Shown here piece after piece: positions 1 through 7,568 of a stretch of DNA of 37,723 nt (the stretch's first letter is position 1; every line of letters starts with the position of its first letter). The stretch is from Salinivenus sp. GTDB taxonomy: Bacteria > Bacteroidota > Rhodothermia > Rhodothermales > Salinibacteraceae. The notes beneath the pieces were generated by a model that searched no databases, was not told where the DNA came from, and worked only from the letters and a program-made list of their open reading frames with translations. Location: NCBI GenBank assembly GCA_018609755.1, contig JAHENZ010000226.1, positions 1 through 37,723 of the forward strand, written 5' to 3'. The position numbers and the translations under genes are program-made.

Positions 1-699
1 ACCATCCACGACGGGCCGGTCGGCATCGGCATCAAGCCGATCACCGAGTTTGGCACGAAGCGCCTCGTCCGCGAGGCGATCGACTACGCCCTTGAAAACG
101 ACGATAAACAGTTCGTTACGCTCGTGCACAAGGGCAACATCATGAAGTTCACCGAGGGCGCCTTCCGCGACTGGGGATACGAAGTGGCCCGCGAGGAGTA
201 CGGCGACGAGGTCATCACGGAGGACACCCTGTGGGAGGAGCGCGATGGAGAGCCGCCCGAAGACGCTGTTGTCGTCAACGACCGAATTGCCGACAACATG
301 CTCCAGCAGATTCAGACCCGCACCGACCAGTACGACGTGCTGGCCATGCCGAACCTCAACGGCGACTACCTCTCGGATGCCTGCGGGGCACAGATCGGCG
401 GCCTCGGCATAGCGCCGGGCGCCAACTTCGGAGAAGCGTCCTGCCTGGCCGAGCCGGTGCACGGCTCCGCCAACAAGTACGCGGGGCAGGACAAGGTGAA
501 CCCCTCGGCCCTCATCCTGTCGGGACGAATCATGTTCGAATACATGGGCTGGCAGGAAGCGGCCGACGCGATTCTCGACGGCTTGGAGAAGACGATCAGC
601 CAGAAGCGCGTGACGTACGACTTCGAGCGCAACCTGGAGGGCGCGGAGCTGCTGAAGTGCAGTGAGTTCGGCCAGGCGGTCGTGGAGAATATGAGCTAA
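1..699 (+). CDS. icd: NADP-dependent isocitrate dehydrogenase, C-terminal part (5' end outside window)
   Basis: Oxidatively decarboxylates isocitrate to 2-oxoglutarate in the TCA cycle, in the cytoplasm. The frame is open from base 1, so about 232 C-terminal residues are present and the N-terminal part lies upstream of the window. Recognisable family segments are the K-P-I-T-E-F region at the very start, [15 protein letters not shown], the metal/substrate segment [19 protein letters not shown], and the cofactor-binding [18 protein letters not shown]. The HGSA-K-Y pattern is typical of the NADP-dependent bacterial type. The stop at 697-699 is followed by a GT-rich tract and a strong intrinsic terminator, so transcription probably ends here. 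Family assignment is firm; cofactor preference is inferred from the motif. Confidence 0.95.
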   Translation, partial: TIHDGPVGIGIKPITEFGTKRLVREAIDYALENDDKQFVTLVHKGNIMKFTEGAFRDWGYEVAREEYGDEVITEDTLWEERDGEPPEDAVVVNDRIADNMLQQIQTRTDQYDVLAMPNLNGDYLSDACGAQIGGLGIAPGANFGEASCLAEPVHGSANKYAGQDKVNPSALILSGRIMFEYMGWQEAADAILDGLEKTISQKRVTYDFERNLEGAELLKCSEFGQAVVENMS

Positions 700-770
700 T
701 TCCGTGTGTGATTGTGTGCGTATGGGTGTATGTGCGTGTCGAGCGTCGCTGCTCCGCATCATACGCTATG
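700..770 (+). other. GT-rich tract with hairpin after icd
   Basis: Directly after the stop codon comes a run dominated by G and T (about 705-740), then a C/A-richer stretch that can fold back on it. GCGTATG at 718-724 is complementary to CATACGC at 760-766. A similar GT-rich run follows the mdh stop at 23707. It lies in the likely 3' UTR, ahead of the intrinsic terminator. Function unknown. Confidence 0.5.
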
Positions 771-789
771 CGCTCACCTTTAGAAGTAT

Positions 790-828
790 AAGCGGCATCG
801 TGGGCGAAGTCCGCGGTGCCGCTTTTTT
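790..828 (+). terminator. Rho-independent terminator of icd
   Basis: AAGCGGCA at 790-797 pairs with TGCCGCTT at 817-824, with further imperfect pairing inside (CG at 799-800 with CG at 814-815), followed by a run of six T at 823-828. It lies about 90 bases after the icd stop and about 180 bases before the probable desaturase promoter. Confidence 0.85.
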
Positions 829-1009
829 GTTGCGTGCTATCATGGGCCTTCCCTGGAGCAGCCTCCCTCCTCCCATCAGGCACCTTTCTACCTGCTGGTG
901 AGCAGCCCTGCGGACCAGAACGTCTTCTTTCAGAACAGTCTTTCAAGAGCACGACTGAACCGGTAGACCTCGACTGGAAAATTCGTTCGCAACCGGTGCT
1001 CCTGTTTTG

Positions 1010-1017
1010 TATATTTG
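1010..1017 (+). promoter_or_regulatory. Possible Bacteroidota-type -7 promoter element for the desaturase
   Basis: TATATTTG matches the TAnnTTTG -7 consensus known from Bacteroidota primary sigma factors. It lies 78 bases before the chosen ATG at 1095, in an AT-rich dip between the icd terminator and the gene. No clean TTG -33 element is seen at the expected spacing, only a TTCG, so the call is tentative. Confidence 0.4.
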
Positions 1018-1094
1018 TGAAATACCTGTAGTGGGCACTGCCATTTGCCGACACTGCCCCTCGGCTGCTCCTTTCACATTTGCGCCCCACCCTC

Positions 1095-2204
1095 ATGGCT
1101 CAGTCTACCGTCTCTTTCGACAACCAGAAGTCGAAAGAATTTACGAGCGAGCTTCGCGATCGGGTCGACGCGTACTTTGAGGAAAACGATCTCTCGAAGC
1201 ACGCGAACACGCGAATGGTCGTGAAGACGGTCGCAATGCTCGCGATGGTCTTCGTCCCCTATTTCCTCATTCTGTTCGGCGGCTTCGGCGTCTGGGCCAT
1301 GCTCGGCCTCGCCCTCGTCATGGGCGTGGGCATTGCCGGCTGCGGGTTCAGCATCTCGCACGACGCGCTCCACGGGGCCTATTCGTCCAACAAGACCGTC
1401 AATTACTGGCTCGGCCTCACCTTCGATCTTCTGGGCGCCAGCAGCTACCTGTGGAAGATCACCCACAACGTGATCCACCACACCTACACGAACATCCAGG
1501 GGATCGACGAAGATTTGGAGGTGTCGCCCCTGCTCCGCCTCTCGCCCGAATCAGACCACTACTGGTTCCATCGGTTCCAGCACTGGTACGGCTTCGCCAT
1601 TTATAGCTTCTCGACCCTCTTCTGGGTGTTTGCGAAGGACTACAAGTACCTTCTGGAGGAAGATCTCGGCCCGTACCAGGACATCTCCCATGATTGGGAA
1701 GATCTAGCCACCCTCTTCGGCATGAAGCTCTTTTACTACGGCTACATGATCGTACTGCCGCTCCTGGTGCTCAGCATCACGTGGTGGCAATTTGCCATCG
1801 GCTTTGTGGCGATGCACCTGACCGCAGGCCTCATTCTCGGTGTGGTGTTTCAATTGGCTCACGTCGTCGAAGGCCCTGAGCACCATACGTCTGAGGGCAA
1901 CGACATGATGAAAGACGCGTGGCTCGTGCACGAAATGAAGACGACGGCGAACTTTGCGCGGACGAATTCGCTCGTTTGCTGGTACGTCGGCGGCCTTAAT
2001 TTTCAGATCGAGCACCACCTTTTTCCCCGCATCTGCAGCGTCCATTACCCGGCCATTAGCGGCATCGTGGAGGAGGTGGCGGAGGAGCACGGGATTCCCT
2101 ATCACCATCACCCCACCCTCTGGCAGTCCATCCGCTCGCACTACCGGATGCTGAAAAAACTCGGCACGCCCCCTGCCGCCACTTCTCCCGTCCCGGCAAC
2201 GTGA
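1095..2204 (+). CDS. Membrane fatty-acid (acyl-lipid/acyl-CoA) desaturase
   Basis: A 369-residue di-iron membrane desaturase that introduces a double bond into fatty acyl chains. All three histidine boxes are visible: HDALH (residues 89-93), HNVIHH (124-129) and QIEHH (304-308). The third box begins with Gln, as in front-end and linoleoyl-CoA-type desaturases, but there is no N-terminal cytochrome b5 domain. Hydrophobic segments lie at about 43-85, 105-120, 165-180 and 210-260. An upstream TTG at 1080 would add five residues; ATG 1095 is preferred because it is the only ATG near the start of the conserved region. The leader is C-rich without a Shine-Dalgarno. The gene is transcribed alone, probably for membrane fluidity control. 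Position specificity cannot be told from sequence. Confidence 0.9.
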   Translation: MAQSTVSFDNQKSKEFTSELRDRVDAYFEENDLSKHANTRMVVKTVAMLAMVFVPYFLILFGGFGVWAMLGLALVMGVGIAGCGFSISHDALHGAYSSNKTVNYWLGLTFDLLGASSYLWKITHNVIHHTYTNIQGIDEDLEVSPLLRLSPESDHYWFHRFQHWYGFAIYSFSTLFWVFAKDYKYLLEEDLGPYQDISHDWEDLATLFGMKLFYYGYMIVLPLLVLSITWWQFAIGFVAMHLTAGLILGVVFQLAHVVEGPEHHTSEGNDMMKDAWLVHEMKTTANFARTNSLVCWYVGGLNFQIEHHLFPRICSVHYPAISGIVEEVAEEHGIPYHHHPTLWQSIRSHYRMLKKLGTPPAATSPVPAT

Positions 2205-2397
2205 CCCGAGAAGAGCTCTCCGTCCTACTCTGAACGGCATTTTCTTCCCAAACGGAGAGGGCCCGTTCAGCCCCCTTTTGAAGGCACTTCTCTGAAAGAG
2301 CACATCCGACGGTCCGGTCTGTATACGTGGCAGGGCAATGTGACCCTTATTCTATGAACGGTTCGTTTCGCCACTCTCCTTCCGTTCTGGATGCGGA

Positions 2398-3087
2398 ATG
2401 TCCCTCGCCCTTTGGTTCTTTTCGCTCGCCCGCGACCCTTTTAGCATGGGGAGCCACCTGCTGGGTGCGCTTTTGAGCCTGGTGGCGACCGTCGTCCTCG
2501 TACGGCGTGCTCGGCGAAACGGGATGAAAGGCCTGGGGGCCGGCACGTACGGCCTGCTGATGACCCTGGCGTTCTCCGCGAGTACCCTCTTCCACTACGT
2601 GGACGGCGCCTCGCCCCGATTTGAGCTCTACAACAAGCTGGACCACGTGGCGATCTTTCTCATGATCGCGGGAACGGGCACGGCGATCTACGCGGCCCTC
2701 AAGACCCAATGGTCCCCGCATCTCATGAAAGCATTGTGGGGATGTGCCCTTTTGGGGATTATCCTCAAGCTCGCCTTCTGGTCGATGCCTGACTGGCTCA
2801 CCGCCGGGGTGTATTTGAGCGTGGGATGGCTGGGAAGTGGGGGCGTGGTCGCCATTGGGCGATCGGTGGAGGACCGCTCCATCCGACTGTTTGTCTGGGG
2901 CGGCGTGGCCTTTTCGGTCGGGGCCGTCGTGTACGCCGTCGGGTGGCCTACTCTCTGGTCCGACGTGGTAGGTGCCCACGAGGTGTTCCACGTGCTCGTG
3001 CTGCTGGGCGCAGCGCTCCACTTCGAGTTCATCTACCGGCACTGCACCGTCCCCCTCAATCGGCGCGACGAGGCACCCGCTTCCTGA
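2398..3087 (+). CDS. HlyIII/PAQR family integral membrane protein
   Basis: A 229-residue protein with about seven hydrophobic segments and the family's conserved polar sites: S-x-L-F-H in STLFHY (about residues 62-67), the Asp and His of KLDHVAIFLMIAGT (about 80-93), and the C-terminal H-E-V-F-H motif (about 200-204). In PAQR proteins these residues bind a metal ion. The family is called hemolysin III from a Bacillus protein, but most bacterial members have no proven lytic role; ion homeostasis or ceramidase-like hydrolase activity has been proposed. It follows the desaturase by 193 bases on the same strand, which suggests a lipid or membrane link, and converges on the methyltransferase at 3144. 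Confidence 0.85.
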   Translation: MSLALWFFSLARDPFSMGSHLLGALLSLVATVVLVRRARRNGMKGLGAGTYGLLMTLAFSASTLFHYVDGASPRFELYNKLDHVAIFLMIAGTGTAIYAALKTQWSPHLMKALWGCALLGIILKLAFWSMPDWLTAGVYLSVGWLGSGGVVAIGRSVEDRSIRLFVWGGVAFSVGAVVYAVGWPTLWSDVVGAHEVFHVLVLLGAALHFEFIYRHCTVPLNRRDEAPAS

Positions 3088-3104
3088 GGTCCGCGTCTCG
3101 GACC
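3088..3104. terminator. Short hairpin between convergent genes
   Basis: GGTCCG (3088-3093) and CGGACC (3099-3104) form a perfect 6-bp stem with a 5-base loop immediately after the HlyIII stop and ahead of the convergent methyltransferase stop at 3144. No T-run follows, so termination activity is uncertain. Confidence 0.35.
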
Positions 3105-3143
3105 CCAATGTTGTACCCCTCGATCCCTCGCTCCGGCTTGAGA

Positions 3144-3785
3144 TTATTCCTTCACCGGACGCCTCCCCCGAAGCACCACGAAGCTCCCCTCTCCATACCC
3201 TTCGTTCACCGGGTCCGGCTCGGTCATCGTCTCCGGATCGGAGAAAAGGGTCTGCCGAGCCTTCAGATGCTCAAATCCAGCCTCCTCAAAGAGCGTGGCA
3301 ACGTCGCGGACCCCATGAAACCGGGTAGACTCGTAAAAGACGCTTTCCTGTTGCCGTTCCTCGTAGCGTCGTCCGAGCGGTCCGTCTCGATCGATAAACG
3401 CGACCACGAAGACGCCGCCGGGGCGAAGCACTCGGCGGACCTCTGAGAAGGCTGCCGCCGGATCGTCGAGGTAGCAGAGCGTCGTCGTCATAAGAGCTAC
3501 GTCGAAGCGCCTGTCGGGATACGGAAGGTCCTCGGCTATGCCATCTCGGACGTCGACCCCTCGCTCGCGTGCTCGCTCTCGCATCGCCGGCGAGGGATCG
3601 ACCCCGTATTTGAGGCCCAGCGGAGCGGCAAACCGACCGGTGCCTACACCAATCTCCAGCCCCTCTCCCTCTTCGGGCAGAAGCGCGCGGACGGCCCGGA
3701 GCTCGGACCGGTACGCGGCGGCCCGGCGGTCAAACCACTCGTCGTATCGGTCTGGATGTGCGTCGAACGGAGCTGTTTTTGCCAT
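3144..3785 (-). CDS. Class I SAM-dependent methyltransferase
   Basis: A 213-residue Rossmann-fold methyltransferase. Motif I is EGLEIGVGTGRFAAPLG (about residues 41-57), followed by the acidic GVDPSP loop, a DLPYPDRRFDVALMTTTLCY motif II/III region and LRPGGVFVVAFIDRD. The substrate is unknown; small-molecule methylation (UbiE/arsenite-methyltransferase-like fold) is plausible. An in-frame ATG at 3797 exists, but the ATG at 3785 leaves a 4-base gap to the upstream nucleoside phosphorylase and has an AGGA 11 bases before it. The two genes are therefore almost certainly co-transcribed. Confidence 0.85.
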   Translation of the reverse strand: MAKTAPFDAHPDRYDEWFDRRAAAYRSELRAVRALLPEEGEGLEIGVGTGRFAAPLGLKYGVDPSPAMRERARERGVDVRDGIAEDLPYPDRRFDVALMTTTLCYLDDPAAAFSEVRRVLRPGGVFVVAFIDRDGPLGRRYEERQQESVFYESTRFHGVRDVATLFEEAGFEHLKARQTLFSDPETMTEPDPVNEGYGEGSFVVLRGRRPVKE

Positions 3786-3789
3786 CCGA

Positions 3790-4596
3790 TCACGCATCCT
3801 GAGACTTAGGTAGAATGTCGTCGCACGCATCGACGGCCGCAGTCGTCAACGCGAGGGCGTCCCGCACCCCGTCGGCTTCTCCCTTCTCAAAATCGCCCTC
3901 GTCCACGGCCATCTGGTTCGTGACGTGGGCGAAGCAGACCACCGGGCGATCTCGCGCCTCGGCAAACGCGTAGAGGGCGGCCGCCTCCATCTCAACGGCG
4001 AGAATGTTTTCGTCCCGAGCCGCTGCGATAGCGGTCTCCGTCTCGCGGTACGGCGCGTCGGTGGTCCAGCTTCGTCCCGCATGCACCGGCACCGGAACGG
4101 ACGAAAACGCGTCGTCGAGGCAATCGCACAGATCCGACTGAAGTGTCGCGTACGTCGAGGGCGGACGATAGTGGTAACTGGTCCCTTCGTCGCGGAGGGC
4201 CTCATCGATGCGAACGAAGTAGGGGGGCTCCCCCTGCGGCACGATCTGCCCCGCGGAGGTGATGCTCAGCAGGAGCTCGCACCCTGCGGCAAAGAGCTGC
4301 TCGGCCACGAGCACGGCAAAGGACGCCCCCACGGCGCGCCCGAGGATCCCGATCGAGCGGCCGTTCAGCTCCGTCTCGTAGAGCGTGGTGTGGTAGCCGG
4401 GCCAGTGGGGATGCGGCTCGGCCCGATTGGCCGCCCGCAGCCGATCCACGATGTCGCCGTCCGGATCGAGGAGGCACACGTCCGGCACCGGTCCGTGCTC
4501 GACGTCGTTCTGCCGCCGCGCCTCGCGAAGCAGGTTCTCGGGGGCAAAGACCGACGGTTCGTCGTGGATTTTATTCTGAAGAAGTGGGGGGTTCAT
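3790..4596 (-). CDS. Nucleoside phosphorylase family protein (PNP/uridine phosphorylase type)
   Basis: A 268-residue member of the PNP/UDP superfamily, which cleaves nucleosides or methylthioadenosine-like compounds with phosphate or water. Supporting motifs are the phosphate/ribose-site loop LSITSAGQIVPQGEPPYFVR (about residues 109-128) and the nucleoside-binding AVEMEAAALYAFA (about 200-212), where the Met-Glu contacts the ribose. It is closest in style to uridine-phosphorylase-like proteins, but base specificity cannot be assigned. It is the first gene of a two-gene unit with the methyltransferase 4 bases downstream; a nucleoside phosphorylase with a SAM-dependent enzyme could suggest recycling of methylation by-products, which is inference only. 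Confidence 0.85.
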   Translation of the reverse strand: MNPPLLQNKIHDEPSVFAPENLLREARRQNDVEHGPVPDVCLLDPDGDIVDRLRAANRAEPHPHWPGYHTTLYETELNGRSIGILGRAVGASFAVLVAEQLFAAGCELLLSITSAGQIVPQGEPPYFVRIDEALRDEGTSYHYRPPSTYATLQSDLCDCLDDAFSSVPVPVHAGRSWTTDAPYRETETAIAAARDENILAVEMEAAALYAFAEARDRPVVCFAHVTNQMAVDEGDFEKGEADGVRDALALTTAAVDACDDILPKSQDA

Positions 4597-4655
4597 GGTT
4601 GCTGGCGGTCGTTGTCCTCTCGAACGGTGGAGTGAACGAGGATGAATAATACGAG

Positions 4656-5528
4656 CTATACTGGGATCTCCCCCTTTTCTGATTCGTCCGACGGAGCCTC
4701 AACGGACGCAATGTCAGCTCTCTTGATCGGGGCTCGAAGCATGCCCATCACGCTCTGGTCTTCAGGGGCGTCCCACCCGTGCAGCCCCAACTCGATGGCC
4801 GAGGGATCGTCGCGCAGCCGGAACGACCGCCCGATGCGGTCCCAGAAGGAAAAGAGGGAGCTATAGTTTGAGTCCGTCTCCGGCTGCCAGCGCGAGTGGT
4901 GCACTTTGTGCATGTTGGGCGTCACGATCACCGTCCGGAGCGCCCGGTCCACCCACTCCGGCAGCCCCACATTGGCGTGGTGGAACTGGACTACGGCAAA
5001 CATAACCGTCTCGTAGAGCACCAGCTCCCACAGGTAAATCCCGAACAGAAGAATCACCCCCAGACGGAGCGTCGAGGAAATGGCAATCTCGCCGACGTGG
5101 AAGCGACTGGCCGTCGTTACGTCCATGTTTGGGTCGTTGTGGTGGACCCGGTGGAAGCGCCAGAGGAACGGGATCACGTGGTTGATGCGGTGCCACACGT
5201 ACATCCAGGCGTCGAGCAAGAGCAGCGCGCCGAGGGCGTGTCCCCAGCTTGGAAGGCCGACTGCTCCAAACCAGTGGAGCAGACCGATGACCTGCTGATC
5301 GGCCCAAAGTGCCGCCGCGCCCCAGAGCCCCACGAAGACGACGGAGATCAAACCGGCGTTGAGGCCCCCGAGCAATAGGTTGCGCAGCGCGTGCTTGCCT
5401 CGTTCTTTTGGGGCCTTTTGGAAGTATTCGAAGAACGGATGGGCCGTCTCCCAGAGCATCAGGACCACCAGCCCGACGAGCATGGCGATCGTTTGGGTCT
5501 GCTTGAGGACGTCGAGAAGGGGAGCCAT
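4656..5528 (-). CDS. Sterol desaturase / fatty-acid hydroxylase superfamily protein
   Basis: A 290-residue membrane di-iron enzyme. The eight-histidine signature of the superfamily is present: HRINH, HRVHH, FHHAN and HKVHHS. Four or so hydrophobic segments surround these boxes. The family hydroxylates or desaturates sterols, carotenoids or fatty acids; the substrate here is unknown. An in-frame TTG at 5615 would extend it by 29 residues, but that extension overlaps the 3' end of the Cys-rich peptide gene and contains no family feature, so ATG 5528 is preferred. The leader has an ACGAATCC motif shared with other genes here. It is the last gene of the minus-strand block running from 11829. Confidence 0.85.
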   Translation of the reverse strand: MAPLLDVLKQTQTIAMLVGLVVLMLWETAHPFFEYFQKAPKERGKHALRNLLLGGLNAGLISVVFVGLWGAAALWADQQVIGLLHWFGAVGLPSWGHALGALLLLDAWMYVWHRINHVIPFLWRFHRVHHNDPNMDVTTASRFHVGEIAISSTLRLGVILLFGIYLWELVLYETVMFAVVQFHHANVGLPEWVDRALRTVIVTPNMHKVHHSRWQPETDSNYSSLFSFWDRIGRSFRLRDDPSAIELGLHGWDAPEDQSVMGMLRAPIKRADIASVEAPSDESEKGEIPV

Positions 5529-5602
5529 GAGCGAATGAGGATTCGTTTCAGTTCGGATCTCGTAAGGGTCAAGAAAGTGGGACTGGTCGAGCTCCTGTTC
5601 GG

Positions 5603-5740
5603 TTACCGCCGACAATTACAACAGCCCTTGCAACAGCCGCAGTTGTCACATCGGTTGCTACAACGACACCCGCACTGTTTGCAGGAGCCACTGTACGATC
5701 GAGAGTGTCTGGAGGTATGTCGAGAACAGCAGTGATTCAT
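5603..5740 (-). CDS. Small cysteine-rich peptide (metallothionein-like candidate)
   Basis: A 45-residue reading frame with 13 cysteines, several as CC, CxC and CxxC (GSCKQCGCRC, DNCGCCKGCCNC), ending in Arg-Arg, with a basic His/Ser/Arg-rich front. ATG at 5740 is the first Met next to the Cys-rich part; the frame is open further upstream to 5809. The composition resembles metallothioneins and other thiolate metal-binding peptides, but I recognise no specific family. It sits between the Met-rich cytochrome c gene (stop 5793) and the hydroxylase, all on the same strand. The DNA carries short repeated TGCAACA/GTTGC-like words, so a low-complexity artefact is possible. Expression is not shown by sequence alone. 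Confidence 0.5.
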   Translation of the reverse strand: MNHCCSRHTSRHSRSYSGSCKQCGCRCSNRCDNCGCCKGCCNCRR

Positions 5741-5792
5741 GGTTCTATCTGTAGAGCTTGATTGGTGTCGAGAAAATGAACGACTCGGATGG

Positions 5793-6767
5793 TCAATTTC
5801 CGTCCCCACTCGTCGACGGACGTGTCGTATCTGATTTCAATACGTTGGCGGTCCAGGCTCGGCGACGGTCGGCGTGGTTCTCACGAATATCGGCAATCTC
5901 GTTCGCCTCGACCGTGCCCTCGTTCTCGTTGATCGAGGTCCGCACATAGGTGAGGAGCTCCGCGAGTTCGGGATCGGAGAGTCGGGAGCCGAAGGCCGGC
6001 ATCACGCCGTCATAGCGTCTTCCCTCCACCTCGATCGGACCCTCGAGGCCGTGAATAACGATTCGTGCAAGCACAGAAACGTCACCGATCACCCACTCTG
6101 AATCGGTGAGGGGCGGAAACGTCCCCGATATCCCTTGCCCATTTTGGCCGTGACAACTCGCACACTGGCGGTCAAACAACGTTGCACCATCGCGGACTGC
6201 GTCGTCCGGGATTTGTGGGTTTTCTCCTGACACTCCCGACTGGAGCGCAGCGGACTCCCCCATCATCTGTTCGTGCCACTGAGCCATTTTCCAATGCCGG
6301 GCAGCCATCCGCCCCTGCCGTTCGGCGTGCATGCGAGCCATGGTTTCGTGCATGGCGCTCATGTCCCCGTGTCCCATGCGGGGGGAATCGACGGCTGTGT
6401 CTTCCCCTGAATTCCCTCCCCGTCCCATCATTCCCCCCCGACCCATTCGCCCTTGCATCCGACCCATCATCTCTCCTCCTCCATGCCCGTTCATCATAGA
6501 ATCCTTTCTCGCCATCATCCGTCCGTGCATGGCCTGCATTCGTCCCCGCATCCCTTGCATGGGAGACGGCATTGGGGTCCCCATCTGGGCGTACTGGTCC
6601 TTGAGCCACTCATAGCCCTCTGCTAGCGAGTCGACAAGGGCCGTCTCTTCTGGTGCTTCCTCATGGGATCCGGACTGACACCCCCAAACCGAGAGGCCGA
6701 CAACAAATGTGAGGATGATGGTAAGAAGCCTCAATTGGAGCAACCTTACTTTTGCGGGAAGGCGCAT
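5793..6767 (-). CDS. Lipoprotein cytochrome c with a Met/His-rich N-terminal domain
   Basis: A 324-residue protein exported by a Sec lipoprotein signal (hydrophobic residues about 8-28, candidate lipobox V-W-G-C with Cys30). Residues 62-171 contain 25 Met and 7 His among Gly and Arg, in MxxM, MM and MH patterns reminiscent of extracytoplasmic copper-binding proteins. A class I cytochrome c domain follows: heme-binding CASCH at 202-206 and a distal Met in the MPAFG segment near 262. The C-terminus (about 290-324) is charged and unstructured-looking. It should act at the outer face of the membrane or in the periplasm, transferring electrons and perhaps binding copper. Family of the heme domain is clear; the Met-rich part is not one I recognise. 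Confidence 0.8.
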   Translation of the reverse strand: MRLPAKVRLLQLRLLTIILTFVVGLSVWGCQSGSHEEAPEETALVDSLAEGYEWLKDQYAQMGTPMPSPMQGMRGRMQAMHGRMMARKDSMMNGHGGGEMMGRMQGRMGRGGMMGRGGNSGEDTAVDSPRMGHGDMSAMHETMARMHAERQGRMAARHWKMAQWHEQMMGESAALQSGVSGENPQIPDDAVRDGATLFDRQCASCHGQNGQGISGTFPPLTDSEWVIGDVSVLARIVIHGLEGPIEVEGRRYDGVMPAFGSRLSDPELAELLTYVRTSINENEGTVEANEIADIRENHADRRRAWTANVLKSDTTRPSTSGDGN

Positions 6768-6837
6768 GACAGACTGGATGTTTGCGGAAAATCGGGATCA
6801 AATACGGACTCGGTTTCCATACTGGCGACGGTGGGCG

Positions 6838-7518
6838 TCAGGAAGAATTGGCTCGCTGAACTGTCTTTTCCTCACGCCGAGCGGCCTGAGCAATCGTGTA
6901 CAGCCCGCCGAGCGCCGACTCTTTCGGATCCACGACGCCAAGATCGGCGTGGGCGAGGATCGGTTCCAGTTGATACGTGAGGTCGGAAAACAGAAACCGA
7001 GCAACGGGATTCAGCGCACGGCGGAGGAACGACGGCTCTGTCGCCTCTGGAATGAACTTGTCGTAGATGGAGACACGTCCCTCGGGGGTCAGAACTCGGG
7101 CCGCCTCGGTAGCTACCGCCGTAGGATTCGGTACGACCGATAGAATGAGGTGAAGCAGCACGACGTCGAACGCGTCGTCGTCAAACGGCACGGTTTGGGC
7201 ATCCCCGACCCGGGCCTCCACGTCCATGTCAAGGGCCTCGGCTCGCTCTCGCGTGCGGCGCACCATGGCCGGGGCGGCGTCGAGGGCTGTGATGGACGCC
7301 TCGGCCGGTAGGTATTCGAGATCGGAGCCGGGCCCGGAGCCGAGAATCAGGATGCGCTCGTCTCCGGTGAGGGAGAGCCGCTCGATGGCACGCCTGCGTC
7401 CGTCTTCCATGGGTCGGGCCACCCAGTCGTAGATCGGGGCGTAGAGTTGGTATCGGGTGCGGTTCCACCAGCGCGCAAGGTCGGTCGGGGCGGAAGATTC
7501 TTGGGCATCGTGAGACAT
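6838..7518 (-). CDS. UbiE-like class I SAM methyltransferase
   Basis: A 226-residue methyltransferase. After an N-terminal NRTRYQLYAPIYDWVARP region typical of small-molecule and phospholipid N-methyltransferases come motif I RILILGSGPGSDLEYLP (about residues 50-66), the LDAAPAM acidic loop and the DDAFDVVLLHLILSVVP segment, followed by VLTPEGRVSIYDKF. The frame stays open far upstream, but that part is an antisense shadow of the MFS gene; ATG 7518 gives a compact start 50 bases after the MFS stop. The substrate is unknown. It belongs to the minus-strand block with the MFS transporter and cytochrome c. Confidence 0.85.
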   Translation of the reverse strand: MSHDAQESSAPTDLARWWNRTRYQLYAPIYDWVARPMEDGRRRAIERLSLTGDERILILGSGPGSDLEYLPAEASITALDAAPAMVRRTRERAEALDMDVEARVGDAQTVPFDDDAFDVVLLHLILSVVPNPTAVATEAARVLTPEGRVSIYDKFIPEATEPSFLRRALNPVARFLFSDLTYQLEPILAHADLGVVDPKESALGGLYTIAQAARREEKTVQRANSS

Positions 7519-7568
7519 GGTCGCTGAAGTGCGTTGTGATGGAGTGAAGTGGAAAAGAGGGAGCCGGA

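Noticed and set aside
2398-3087. HlyIII protein as a haemolytic toxin
   Set aside because: The family name is historical; the PAQR-type metal ligands suggest a membrane housekeeping or enzymatic role, with no evidence for toxicity.
5529-5615. TTG start extending the sterol-desaturase-type protein by 29 residues
   Set aside because: It overlaps the Cys-rich peptide gene and adds no conserved sequence; ATG 5528 starts just before the first membrane segment.
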